Numbered from the stretch's first letter, positions 1 to 6,043 are shown. The stretch: 9,724 nt of DNA from CAZMCC01 sp964564695 (GCA_964564695.1 CAZMCC010000121.1:1-9724), one strand, 5' to 3'. Made by a program: numbers and translations. The notes: generated by a model not told the origin, from the sequence alone.

Positions 1-1
1 G

Positions 2-37
2 AAGGTCGTCAAGGACTCCGGCGCCAAGCTCGACTGA
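2..37 (+). CDS. 3' end of an unidentified gene (partial)
   Basis: Reading from position 2, eleven codons give KVVKDSGAKLD followed by TGA at 35-37. The codons are G/C-ending and the lysine/aspartate-rich composition looks like the C-terminus of a soluble bacterial protein rather than random GC-rich sequence. The stop is 27 nt before the next coding signal on the same strand, a normal spacing for genes in one transcript. Eleven residues are too few to name a family. It is also possible that this is noncoding sequence that happens to be open. Confidence 0.35.
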   Translation, partial: KVVKDSGAKLD

Positions 38-64
38 ACCCGTCCCGCCCTCCCTCGCGACCCC

Positions 65-223
65 ATTAAGACGACCAACGAGAACCTGTACGCGCTGCTC
101 GCGGCGCGGTTTCCCGCCGACGCCGACGCCTGCGCGGGCGAGACCCACGACGCGCCCTACTGGGCGTGGCGCGACCCCGACCGGGCCACCGGCCGGGTCG
201 CGAACCCGCTCCCGCCGCTGCGG
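65..223 (+). pseudogene. 5' fragment of a malonyl-CoA-synthetase-like (AMP-binding) gene
   Basis: The plus frame from 65 reads NENLYALLAARFPAD, then an acidic stretch, then WRDPDRATGRVANPL. This matches the N-terminus of malonyl-CoA synthetases and related acyl-CoA ligases, which typically begin with N-x-NL(F/Y), then RFP, an E-x-P-D-G-x-x-(Y/F)-(S/T)-W block, then LDRA-x-RVAN-L. The family ligates malonate or other carboxylates to CoA using ATP. Only about 50 of the usual roughly 500 residues are present. After about position 223 the frame becomes Pro/Arg-rich, and none of the AMP-binding motifs follow. There is no ATG, GTG or TTG in frame: the expected start position holds ATT at 65-67, so either the start is mutated or a rare ATT start is used. 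The block is itself imperfect (WAWRD where YTWxD is usual), consistent with decay or poor sequence. It runs head-on into an ABC ATPase fragment on the other strand. Confidence 0.55.
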
Positions 224-685
224 CCCCCCGCCCAGCCGAGGGAACGGCCCCTCCGCCCGCGTCCCCCGCCCGCACCGCTCAAGCGCCCGCTCCACATGCT
301 CGCCCCTCCCGTCCCCGCCGCCCCCCACGGCGTACCGCCCCACCGCCACCGTCTGACGCACGCTGAACGCCTCGGTGAGTTCTCCGCGCTGCGGGATGTA
401 CCCCACCCGCGCCGCCCGCTCCCCCGCCTTCAGCGACGCGATCGGGCGATCCCCAAGCCGCACGTCCCCGCGCCCCGGCGTCAGCAGCCCCGCGAGCACT
501 CGCAGCAGCGTCGACTTCCCCGCCCCGTTCGGCCCCACGATCGCCGTGATCGTCCCCGGCGCGAGCGCCAGCGTGACATCGCGCACGACCCACCGCTCCC
601 CCGCATACGCGAAGCTCACCCCCGTGGCGCCAAGGGCCGCCGTCCCCTCCGCCCCCCCCGCGCCGTTGCTGCGATCCCGGTCCAT
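218..685 (-). pseudogene. ABC transporter ATPase, 5' part only (FecE/BtuD-like)
   Basis: Reading leftward from ATG at 685-683, the protein has a variable N-terminus, then GVSFAYAGERWVVRDVTLAL. Walker A GPNGAGKST is at residues 51-59 and the Q-loop YIPQR at 96-100, followed by AFSVRQTVAVGRYA. This layout matches ATPases of iron-siderophore, haem or cobalamin importers, which energise uptake through a membrane permease. About 52 residues after the Q-loop, where LSGGQ belongs, the sequence reads LGGGPQRR. After that no Walker B (hhhhDE), D-loop or switch histidine appears. The frame stays open to the window edge, but only because the DNA is GC-rich. About 100 residues of the usual 250 are therefore missing and the product should be inactive. 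No permease or binding-protein gene is adjacent. A run of eight Gs (plus-strand 652-659) encodes Gly near the N-terminus. The lost 3' end joins the fragment on the opposite strand. Confidence 0.8.
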
Positions 686-692
686 CGTGGCT

Positions 693-698
693 GAGCAT
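693..698 (-). promoter_or_regulatory. -10-like hexamer TATGCT before the ABC ATPase gene
   Basis: On the minus strand TATGCT lies 7 nt before the ATG at 685. That would place transcription initiation at or next to the start codon. No convincing -35 box and no Shine-Dalgarno sequence was found. The same spacing recurs before three other genes in this window. Confidence 0.4.
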
Positions 699-791
699 AC
701 CGCCGCCTCGCTCACCGGCACGCTAACCTGACCCCTCCGACGGCCCGCACGTCGCGCCCGTCCCCGTTCCCGCCCCTTTCGAGCCCCCCGC

Positions 792-1949
792 ATGAGCACC
801 GCACCGACCCCAAGGACCGTCGCCGTCACCGGAGCCACCGGGTTTGTCGGTCGCGCCGTGGTCGCCGAGCTCCGGCGCCGCGGCGTCAACGTGCGGGCCC
901 TCGTCCGCGACCGCGCCAGCGCCGCCAAGATCTTCCGCGCCGAGCCGGGCTCAGCGGGCAGTGGGGGGGGTGGCACGAGTGGGGGGGTCGACTTCGTCGA
1001 AGTCGACGCCCTCGATTCCGCCGGCATCGCCACCGCCCTCAGCGCGCCGACCAAGGTCGACGCCTGCATCCACCTCATCGGCATCGCCCGCGAGGCCCCC
1101 GGCGGCCAGACCTTCCACCGCATGCACACGCTCGCGACCCAGTCCGTCGTCGACGCATGCGTCAGCTCCGGCGTCGGTCGCTACCTCCACATGTCCGCAC
1201 TCGGCGCCGGTCTGGGCGTCGACGCGGGCGCCGCCGGCCTCGCCATCCTCAACGGCATCATCAACCCCGGCGTCTCCCACTATCACCGCACGAAGTGGGC
1301 CGCCGAGCAGGTCGTCCGCCGCGCCGGCCGCCCGGCCCGCACGCCCCTGGGCGGCCCCGCCGACGCCACCGGCCCCAGCGCCGGGCGAGCCACGTCCGTC
1401 GGCCTCGACTGGACGATCTTCCGTCCCTCGATCATCCTCGGCAAGGGCAGCGACTTCGTCGAGATGGTCCGCCTCATCGGCACCGGCCACATGCAGCCGT
1501 GGTGGTTCATCCCGTACTTCACGCGCCAGGTCACCGACACGAGCGTCCCGCTCGGCCCGTCGCACACCGAGGCCGCCCCGCTGCAGCCCATCGCGGTCGA
1601 GGACGTGGCCATCGCCTTCGCCGAGGCGCTCGAGCGCGCCGAGTCCGTCGGCGAGATCTACAACCTCGTCGGCCCCGAGGTCGTCAACTGGCGCGAGCTC
1701 ATGCTCTCGCTCCGCGACACCCTCCCCGGCGTCGACCGCAGCAAGACCGTCGCGGGCATCCCGGCCACGCTGGGAGTCATCGGGGCGACCGCCGCCAAGG
1801 CCGTGGGCCTGGGCGGGGTCCTGGCGTTCGACGCCGGCCAGGCGATGATGTCGACCCGCGACCAGACCGCCGAGCTCGCCAAAGTCCGCGAGCACCTTGG
1901 ACTTACGCCGCGGGACTTCGACACCATGCTGGCGTCCAGCGCGGGCTGA
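792..1949 (+). CDS. NAD(P)-binding epimerase / NDUFA9-like extended SDR protein
   Basis: This 385-aa protein has the N-terminal Rossmann signature TGATGFVG (residues 13-20) followed by the usual helix and LVRD strand. It belongs to the atypical extended short-chain dehydrogenase group that includes bacterial homologues of the complex I 39-kDa subunit (NDUFA9) and NmrA-like sugar-nucleotide epimerases. A YHRTK motif at residues 164-168 supplies the Tyr-x3-Lys pair, followed by the conserved WTIFRPSIILGKG at 207-219. The C-terminal part carries a substrate-side EIYNLVGPE stretch. The substrate cannot be told from sequence. At 385 aa it is longer than the usual 300-330 aa because of two low-complexity inserts: a Gly/Ser-rich one at about 52-65, encoded by G8 and G7 runs, and a Gly/Pro/Ala one at about 180-200. 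The ATG at 792 is the natural start because it precedes the Rossmann strand directly. It has no strong Shine-Dalgarno sequence. No operon partner is obvious. Confidence 0.85.
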   Translation: MSTAPTPRTVAVTGATGFVGRAVVAELRRRGVNVRALVRDRASAAKIFRAEPGSAGSGGGGTSGGVDFVEVDALDSAGIATALSAPTKVDACIHLIGIAREAPGGQTFHRMHTLATQSVVDACVSSGVGRYLHMSALGAGLGVDAGAAGLAILNGIINPGVSHYHRTKWAAEQVVRRAGRPARTPLGGPADATGPSAGRATSVGLDWTIFRPSIILGKGSDFVEMVRLIGTGHMQPWWFIPYFTRQVTDTSVPLGPSHTEAAPLQPIAVEDVAIAFAEALERAESVGEIYNLVGPEVVNWRELMLSLRDTLPGVDRSKTVAGIPATLGVIGATAAKAVGLGGVLAFDAGQAMMSTRDQTAELAKVREHLGLTPRDFDTMLASSAG

Positions 1950-2017
1950 ACCCCCCCGGGACCACCCACGGCTCAGCCCCGGTCACCGGCGATTCTTCGG
2001 CCTGAAAACCGCCCTCT

Positions 2018-2054
2018 GACGGAATCCCGGCCATTTCCCCGCACGGATTCCGTC
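2018..2054. promoter_or_regulatory. 10-bp perfect dyad before the HTH gene (candidate operator)
   Basis: GACGGAATCC at 2018-2027 is matched by its exact reverse complement GGATTCCGTC at 2045-2054, with a 17-bp spacer. The right arm sits just upstream of a TATACT hexamer at 2062-2067 and 4 bp before the first ATG of an HTH gene. The position fits an operator bound by a dimer, possibly autoregulatory. It could instead form an RNA hairpin ending the upstream epimerase transcript, but there is no T-run. Confidence 0.45.
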
Positions 2055-2058
2055 CCCG

Positions 2059-2631
2059 ATGTATACTCACATCGTGACGCCCACGACCCCGAGCACCTCC
2101 GTACCGGCTTCACCGTTCCACGAACGCCTCGTCGCCGCGGCCGGCTCGATCACCTATCGAGCCCTCGGCGAGCTGACCGGTGTTCACCCCGAGAACGTCC
2201 GTCGCTACATGCAGGGCCAGGCGCCCAGCGCCGAATTCCTCGCGTCGTTCTGCCACCAGCTGGGGATCAACGGCGAATGGATGCTCACCGGACGCGGGCC
2301 CATGAAGGCCGTCGAAGTCCGGGCCGACGCCCTCACCCGCGCCAACCCCGGCGAATTGCTCGGCGCCCTCGCCGGCACCGTCGAGCGCCTGTCGCAGCGG
2401 GTCCAACTCATCGAGATGTACACCCAGACCCTCGACACCCGCCTGCGCGCCAAGCAGCGCGCCGCCGGTGTCGCGGTCGCGGTTGGGGGGGGCGGAGCCG
2501 GTGGTGCAATGGCGGGCGAGAAATCACATGAGCACACGTCGTCCCTCCCGGTCGGCGCCCCCGGTGTCGTTACCCGAGCCGCCGCTGTCGCCGACGCTTT
2601 CTCCAAACGACCACGTCCGGACGCTGGTTGA
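2059..2631 (+). CDS. XRE/CI-like helix-turn-helix protein
   Basis: As read, this is 190 aa. Residues 20-82 form a small helical DNA-binding domain: FHERLVAAAGS, then the turn-helix ITYRALGELTGVHPENVRRYM, ending with INGEWMLTGRGPM. That last motif is typical of the N-terminal domain of CI-like and XRE-family repressors. A likely coiled coil follows at about 98-133 (LLGALAGTVERLSQRVQLIEM), suggesting dimerisation. Regulated genes are unknown; the dyad in front of the gene suggests autoregulation. Two points about its limits need care. First, GTG at 2074 (residue 6) may be the true start, because a -10-like TATACT overlaps the ATG. Second, after the G8 run at 2485-2492 the residues become low-complexity and overlap the next gene by 104 nt. 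A one-base change in that run would end the protein at 2531, or fuse it to the next frame. The HTH half is secure; the last 45 residues are not. Confidence 0.75.
   Translation: MYTHIVTPTTPSTSVPASPFHERLVAAAGSITYRALGELTGVHPENVRRYMQGQAPSAEFLASFCHQLGINGEWMLTGRGPMKAVEVRADALTRANPGELLGALAGTVERLSQRVQLIEMYTQTLDTRLRAKQRAAGVAVAVGGGGAGGAMAGEKSHEHTSSLPVGAPGVVTRAAAVADAFSKRPRPDAG
2062..2067 (+). promoter_or_regulatory. -10-like hexamer TATACT before the HTH gene
   Basis: TATACT lies 6 nt before an in-frame GTG at 2074 and immediately after the ATG at 2059. If it is the real -10 element, the transcript would start at about 2074. The ATG at 2059 would then not be transcribed and GTG would be the true start. 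No good -35 match is visible at 2039-2044. Confidence 0.45.
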
Positions 2632-2932
2632 GCTCCTCCGCCCCGTCGGCCCGGACCTCGCCCGCCGCTGGCTCGCCGCCCTGACGCTCGTCCCCGCGGA
2701 CGAACGCAGCACGCTCGTCGAAGCCGTCGAGCGCCGCATCGTCGAGACCTACCCGTCGTCGCGCCTCGCCGCGTCGCCGCCGACGGCCGCTGACTCCGAC
2801 GATGACGAAGTCACCCTCGTCCACCCGCCCGTCGCCAAGCCCGGCTACGTCGAGCAGGTCCACGTGACCTACGCCCGCGCCAAGCCCCGCCCGGCGAGCG
2901 AGGCCAAGCCCTCGAACAAGAAGTTCGGCTGA
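2528..2932 (+). CDS. small protein of unknown function, coupled to the HTH gene
   Basis: This 134-aa product begins with a Pro/Ser-rich disordered segment (residues 1-27). A compact amphipathic helical region follows at about 28-75 (NDHVRTLVELLRPVG, ARRWLAALTLVPADER, LVEAVERRIVETYP). The tail is acidic (DSDDDEV at 89-95) and then basic, ending NKKFG. I do not recognise the family. The frame is open further upstream, to a GTG at 2468, but G/C-ending codons become consistent only from the ATG at 2528, so I prefer that start. It overlaps the HTH gene as read. In the third frame a TGA at 2529-2531 forms ATGA with this start, the usual arrangement for translational coupling. It is followed by a 12-bp hairpin, so the HTH gene and this one probably form a two-gene transcript. 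It could instead be the C-terminal half of the HTH protein, separated by an indel. Confidence 0.65.
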   Translation: MSTRRPSRSAPPVSLPEPPLSPTLSPNDHVRTLVELLRPVGPDLARRWLAALTLVPADERSTLVEAVERRIVETYPSSRLAASPPTAADSDDDEVTLVHPPVAKPGYVEQVHVTYARAKPRPASEAKPSNKKFG

Positions 2933-2951
2933 CGGCTGCGCCCGCGGGTGC

Positions 2952-2986
2952 CACTACCGACGCCTCTGCGTCGGTAGTGCTGTCTT
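2952..2986 (+). terminator. 12-bp hairpin after the HTH unit
   Basis: CACTACCGACGC (2952-2963) pairs perfectly with GCGTCGGTAGTG (2968-2979) across a CTCT loop, followed by the weakly T-rich TGTCTT. It begins 20 nt after the stop codon at 2932. The stem is strong but the U-tract is poor, so it may act as a terminator, as a 3' stabiliser, or be a copy of a dispersed palindrome. Confidence 0.6.
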
Positions 2987-3004
2987 GAGTGCCTTCCCCG
3001 CCGT

Positions 3005-3032
3005 TCACCGCTCACCATTCACCGATCACTCC
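3005..3032 (+). repeat. four tandem 7-nt units, TCACCNN
   Basis: The units TCACCGC, TCACCAT, TCACCGA and TCACTCC follow one another without gaps, ending 7 nt before the -10-like hexamer of the polymerase gene. They could be a regulator binding array or a decayed microsatellite. No family is recognised. Confidence 0.5.
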
Positions 3033-3039
3033 TCCCCCG

Positions 3040-3045
3040 TACACT
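3040..3045 (+). promoter_or_regulatory. -10-like hexamer TACACT before polX
   Basis: TACACT lies 7 nt before the ATG at 3053. No Shine-Dalgarno sequence can fit between them. A TTCACC at 3018-3023 has 16-nt spacing but is a poor -35 and belongs to the tandem repeat. Confidence 0.4.
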
Positions 3046-3052
3046 CGCCCCG

Positions 3053-4876
3053 ATGAGCGACAACGCCTCGATCGCCGACGCTCTGCGCCGCATCGCCAAG
3101 CTCCTTGAGGTCACCGGAGCCGACAAGTTCCGCATCCTCAGCCACGAGAAGGCCGCACGCAACATCGATGGCCTCACCGTCACCCTGTCGACCCTCGCGG
3201 GTGACAAGAAGAAGCTCGTCGAGCTCGAGGGCATCGGCCCCAAGATCGCCGACAAGATCATCGAGTTCTGCACCACGGGGCGCATGAAGGAGCTCGACGA
3301 GCTCGCCGCCCAGGTTCCCCCCGGCGTCGTCGAGCTCATGAACATCAGCGGCCTGGGCCCCAAGTCCGCCGCCGTCTTCTGGAAAGAAGGCGGCATCACG
3401 AGCCTCGCCGCCCTCAAGACCGCCATCGCCGACGGCAGCCTGGAAAAACTCCCGCGCATGGGCGCCAAGAGCGTCGAGAAGCTCAAGGAGTCCATCGCCC
3501 TCGCCGAGCTCAACAGCGTCCGCCTGCCGCTCGGCCTCGCGCTCCCCGTGGCCGACCGCGTCGTCGCCTTCGTCAAGACCATTCCGGGCGTCATCGACGC
3601 CCAGTTCGCCGGCTCCCTCCGCCGCGGCAAAGAGACCATCGGCGACATCGACGTCCTCGCCAGCAGCAAGCTCAGCGACGCGACCAAGATTTTCAAGGCC
3701 TTCCAGGCCATGCCCGGCGTCGTCGCCGTGATCGCCTCCGGCGAGACTCGCTGCTCGCTCCACGTCGCGCTCGACCCCAAGGGCGACGGTGGTGGGGGCG
3801 GTGGGGGCGGTGGGGGTGGGGGGGGTGGGGGGGGCCGCTCCGTCCAGGTCGACCTCCGCGTCCTCGAGCCCACCAGCTGGGGCGCCGCCCTCATGTACTT
3901 CACCGGCTCCAAGGAGCACAACGTCGAGCTCCGCGAACGCGCCCTCAAGATGGGCTACACCCTCAACGACTACGGCCTGTTCCCCCTCGACAAAAACGCC
4001 GAGGGCGAACGCGAAGCCGCCCCCCACAAACGCGGCGTCAAGTCCGTCGCCGGCGCCAGCGAAGAAGAAGTCTTCAAGGCCCTCAAGCTTCCGTACATCC
4101 CACCAGAAGCCCGCGAGGCCGGCGGCGAACTCGAGTTCACCACCACGCCCCGCCTCCTCGAGCTCGCCGACATCAAGGCCGAGCTCCACGCCCACACCAT
4201 CGCCTCCGACGGCACAATGAAAATCGAGGAGCTCGCGGCCAAGGCCAAAGCACGCGGCTTCCACACCATCGCCGTCACCGACCACTCCAAGAGCTCCTTC
4301 CAGGCCCGCGGCCTGCAGCCCGAGCGCCTCCTCGAACACATCGAAGCCATCCACAAAGCCCGCGAAAAGGTCAAGGGCATCCAGATCCTCGCCGGCTCCG
4401 AGGTCGACATCCTCACCGACGGCGCCCTCGACTACGACGACGACCTCCTCGCCAAGCTCGACATCGTCGTCGCCTCGCCCCACGCCTCGCTCACGCAGGA
4501 CCCCGCGAAAGCCACCGCCCGCCTGCTCGCGGCCATCAGGCACCCGCGTGTCAACATCCTGGGCCACCCCACCGGCCGCCTCATCAACCGCCGCCCCGGC
4601 CTCAGTCCCGACATGGACGCCCTCATCGCCGCGGCCGTCGAGCACAACGTCGCCCTCGAGATCAACGCCCACTGGCACCGCCTCGACCTGCGCGACAGCC
4701 ACGTCCGCGCCGCGATGAAAGCCGGCGCCCTCATCGCCGTCGACTGCGACGTCCACGAGCCCGACGACTTCGACAACCTCCGCTTCGGCGTCCAGACGGC
4801 ACGCAGAGGCTGGGTCACCCCCGACCGCTGCATCAACACGTGGGACGCAAAGAAGCTGCGGGATTGGCTCAAATAA
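3053..4876 (+). CDS. polX: DNA polymerase/3'-5' exonuclease PolX (Pol X + PHP)
   Basis: This 607-aa protein is a bacterial family X polymerase, which fills short gaps during base-excision repair. An N-terminal 8-kDa-like domain and helix-hairpin-helix motifs come first (LEGIGPK at 58-64, ISGLGPKSA at 98-106, LPRMGAKS at 133-140). The palm carries GS at 187-188, the metal-binding pair in GDIDVL (D198, D200), and the third Asp in VQVDLRV (D267). The YFTGSKEHN block at 282-290 is also typical. The C-terminal PHP phosphoesterase domain, the nuclease part, has HAH at 379-381, TDH at 409-411, GSEVDI from 448, H477, GHPTGR from 504, EINAH from 536 and DCDVH at 564-568. The protein therefore looks complete and active. 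The oddity is a run of 16 glycines at 246-261, just before the strand bearing D267, which helps explain a length above the usual 570-580 aa. The start is supported by SIADALRRIAKLLEV, the normal N-terminus of the family. It converges on folP. Confidence 0.95.
   Translation: MSDNASIADALRRIAKLLEVTGADKFRILSHEKAARNIDGLTVTLSTLAGDKKKLVELEGIGPKIADKIIEFCTTGRMKELDELAAQVPPGVVELMNISGLGPKSAAVFWKEGGITSLAALKTAIADGSLEKLPRMGAKSVEKLKESIALAELNSVRLPLGLALPVADRVVAFVKTIPGVIDAQFAGSLRRGKETIGDIDVLASSKLSDATKIFKAFQAMPGVVAVIASGETRCSLHVALDPKGDGGGGGGGGGGGGGGGGRSVQVDLRVLEPTSWGAALMYFTGSKEHNVELRERALKMGYTLNDYGLFPLDKNAEGEREAAPHKRGVKSVAGASEEEVFKALKLPYIPPEAREAGGELEFTTTPRLLELADIKAELHAHTIASDGTMKIEELAAKAKARGFHTIAVTDHSKSSFQARGLQPERLLEHIEAIHKAREKVKGIQILAGSEVDILTDGALDYDDDLLAKLDIVVASPHASLTQDPAKATARLLAAIRHPRVNILGHPTGRLINRRPGLSPDMDALIAAAVEHNVALEINAHWHRLDLRDSHVRAAMKAGALIAVDCDVHEPDDFDNLRFGVQTARRGWVTPDRCINTWDAKKLRDWLK
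3788..3835 (+). repeat. G-rich microsatellite encoding 16 glycines inside polX
   Basis: The tract alternates GGT, GGC and GGG codons and contains G-runs of 5, 5, 5, 8 and 8 separated by one to four bases. It satisfies the usual four-run G-quadruplex pattern on the coding strand. Its length is a multiple of three, so the polymerase frame is kept. Confidence 0.9.
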
Positions 4877-5097
4877 GAGACGCGAGCGCAAGCGAGTGGA
4901 GGCTTTCACCCGCGCGACAAGCTCACCGGACACCGTTCACCACGGAGAACACGGAGTCAATCCACTCCGCGTCAAATCCAGCTCCTTTGCCTTCCTCCGT
5001 GCTCTCTGTGCCCTCCGTGGTGAAATGTCTTCCTCCGCGTCCTCTGCGCCTCTGCGGTGAATCTTCTTCTCCACTCGCTTGCGCTCGCGTCTCTTAT
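4873..5097. repeat. MITE-like element: perfect 29-bp inverted repeat between convergent genes
   Basis: The segment 4873-4901 is repeated without mismatch, as its reverse complement, at 5069-5097; the intervening sequence is 167 bp. Each arm begins ATAAGAGACGCG, reading into the element. The TAA at 4874-4876 stops polX and the TAA on the minus strand at 5096-5094 stops folP, so the same arm sequence ends both genes. No open frame resembling a transposase lies inside. The structure suggests a non-autonomous inserted element, or a bidirectional transcription-end structure. No target-site duplication is obvious beyond the arms. Confidence 0.75.
4936..5065. repeat. internal CACGGAG-type repeats within the inverted-repeat element
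   Basis: TTCACCACGGAG at 4936-4947 is the exact reverse complement of CTCCGTGGTGAA at 5013-5024. Two tandem degenerate units follow on the plus strand, at 4991-5028 and 5029-5065. Both open with CTTCCTCCG, have CTCTG in the middle and end in GGTGAA. From general familiarity, this type of CACGGAG/CACAGAG repeat recurs in intergenic DNA of many environmental bacteria. That is recalled, not checked. Confidence 0.7.
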
Positions 5098-5993
5098 CGC
5101 GCCGCCTCAATCGCACTGAGCGCCGCCACCGCCGCCCCCACATCATGCACTCGGAAAATCGACGCCCCGCACACCCGGTGCAGCACCGTCAGCGCGATCG
5201 TCCCGCTCTCGCGCTGCGACGGCAGCGACTCCGCCAACCCCATCGCCCGCCCCACAAAGCTCTTGCGGCTCAATCCGCTCACGATCGGCCGGTTCAGCGT
5301 CCTCAGCTCCCCCGTCCGCGCGATCAGCTCCAGGTTCTGCTCCACGCTCTTGCCGAACCCCAGCCCGGGGTCGATCGCCACACGCTCGGGCTCCACCCCC
5401 GCCTCGGCCGCGGCCATCAGCCGTGCCTCGAGATACTCGCGCACGCTCGTCACAACGTCGTCGTACACCGGCGCCTTCGCGTACTGATCCGAATAGCTGT
5501 CCGCCCCCGGCGGCTTCAACCGGTGCATGAGAATCAGCCCGCAGCGCGAGCTCGCCACCACCCCCAGCATCTCATCATCCTCCGTCCCCGCCGACACGTC
5601 GTTGACGATCGTCGCGCCCAGGTCCAGCGCCGCCCGCGCCACCTCCGCGAGCGTCGTGTCGACGCTCAGCAGCCACCTCGACGCGTCGAACCCCGAGTCC
5701 TCCCGGATCCGCCGGATCACCGGCCCGATCCGCCTCACCTGCTCGGCCGCCGCAACCCGCTCCGCCCCCGGCCGAGTTGATTCGCCGCCGATATCAATTA
5801 TTCGCGCCCCAGCCCGGTACATGGCCCCCGCGGCCGCCGCCGCCGCACCCTCATCGGGGTAGGCCCCCCCGTCCGAGAAGCTGTCCGGGGTCACATTCAG
5901 GATGCCCATGACCATCGGCCGCTCGAGCGTCACCCGCTCCCGCTCGCCGACGATCCACAGACGTTCGCTCGGGATGCCCGCGTTTTCAGGCAT
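5094..5993 (-). CDS. folP: dihydropteroate synthase
   Basis: This 299-aa enzyme condenses p-aminobenzoate with 6-hydroxymethyl-dihydropterin diphosphate in folate synthesis. It is cytosolic and the target of sulfonamides. All family signatures are present in order: MGILNVTPDSFSDGG (29-43), DIGGESTRPGA (67-77), SVDTT (110-114), NDVSAG (131-136), MH (156-157), DPGLGFGK (208-215), SRKSF (242-246) and RVHDV (281-285). These cover the pterin pocket, both mobile loops and the phosphate site, so it should be functional. Length is slightly above the usual 270-285 aa because of a short N-terminal extension. ATG at 5993 is the first good start. There is only a weak GTGAAG ribosome-site candidate directly before it. 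Other folate genes are not adjacent. Its transcript converges on polX and its stop codon lies in the 29-bp inverted-repeat arm. It begins about 50 bp downstream of the terminator of the minus-strand gene behind it, so it needs its own promoter, which I could not identify. Confidence 0.97.
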   Translation of the reverse strand: MPENAGIPSERLWIVGERERVTLERPMVMGILNVTPDSFSDGGAYPDEGAAAAAAGAMYRAGARIIDIGGESTRPGAERVAAAEQVRRIGPVIRRIREDSGFDASRWLLSVDTTLAEVARAALDLGATIVNDVSAGTEDDEMLGVVASSRCGLILMHRLKPPGADSYSDQYAKAPVYDDVVTSVREYLEARLMAAAEAGVEPERVAIDPGLGFGKSVEQNLELIARTGELRTLNRPIVSGLSRKSFVGRAMGLAESLPSQRESGTIALTVLHRVCGASIFRVHDVGAAVAALSAIEAAR

Positions 5994-6043
5994 GCTTCAC
6001 CGCCGCGGCGTCGCTCCGCTCGCCCACCACCCGAAACGTGATT

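Noticed and set aside
279..698. Minus-strand frame starting at 698 over the ABC ATPase region
   Set aside because: It is Gly/Arg/Ala-rich in the wrong frame. The frame from 685 carries Walker A and the Q-loop.
951..1895. Minus-strand open frame opposite the epimerase
   Set aside because: It is low-complexity antisense of the Rossmann protein with no motif of its own.
3026..4933. Long minus-strand open frame (635 codons) opposite polX
   Set aside because: It is composed of Val/Asp/Gly/Glu-rich antisense of conserved PolX/PHP motifs. PolX is unambiguous on the plus strand.
4936..5065. CRISPR-like array
   Set aside because: The units are adjacent, degenerate and have no spacers of constant length. 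No cas gene is present.
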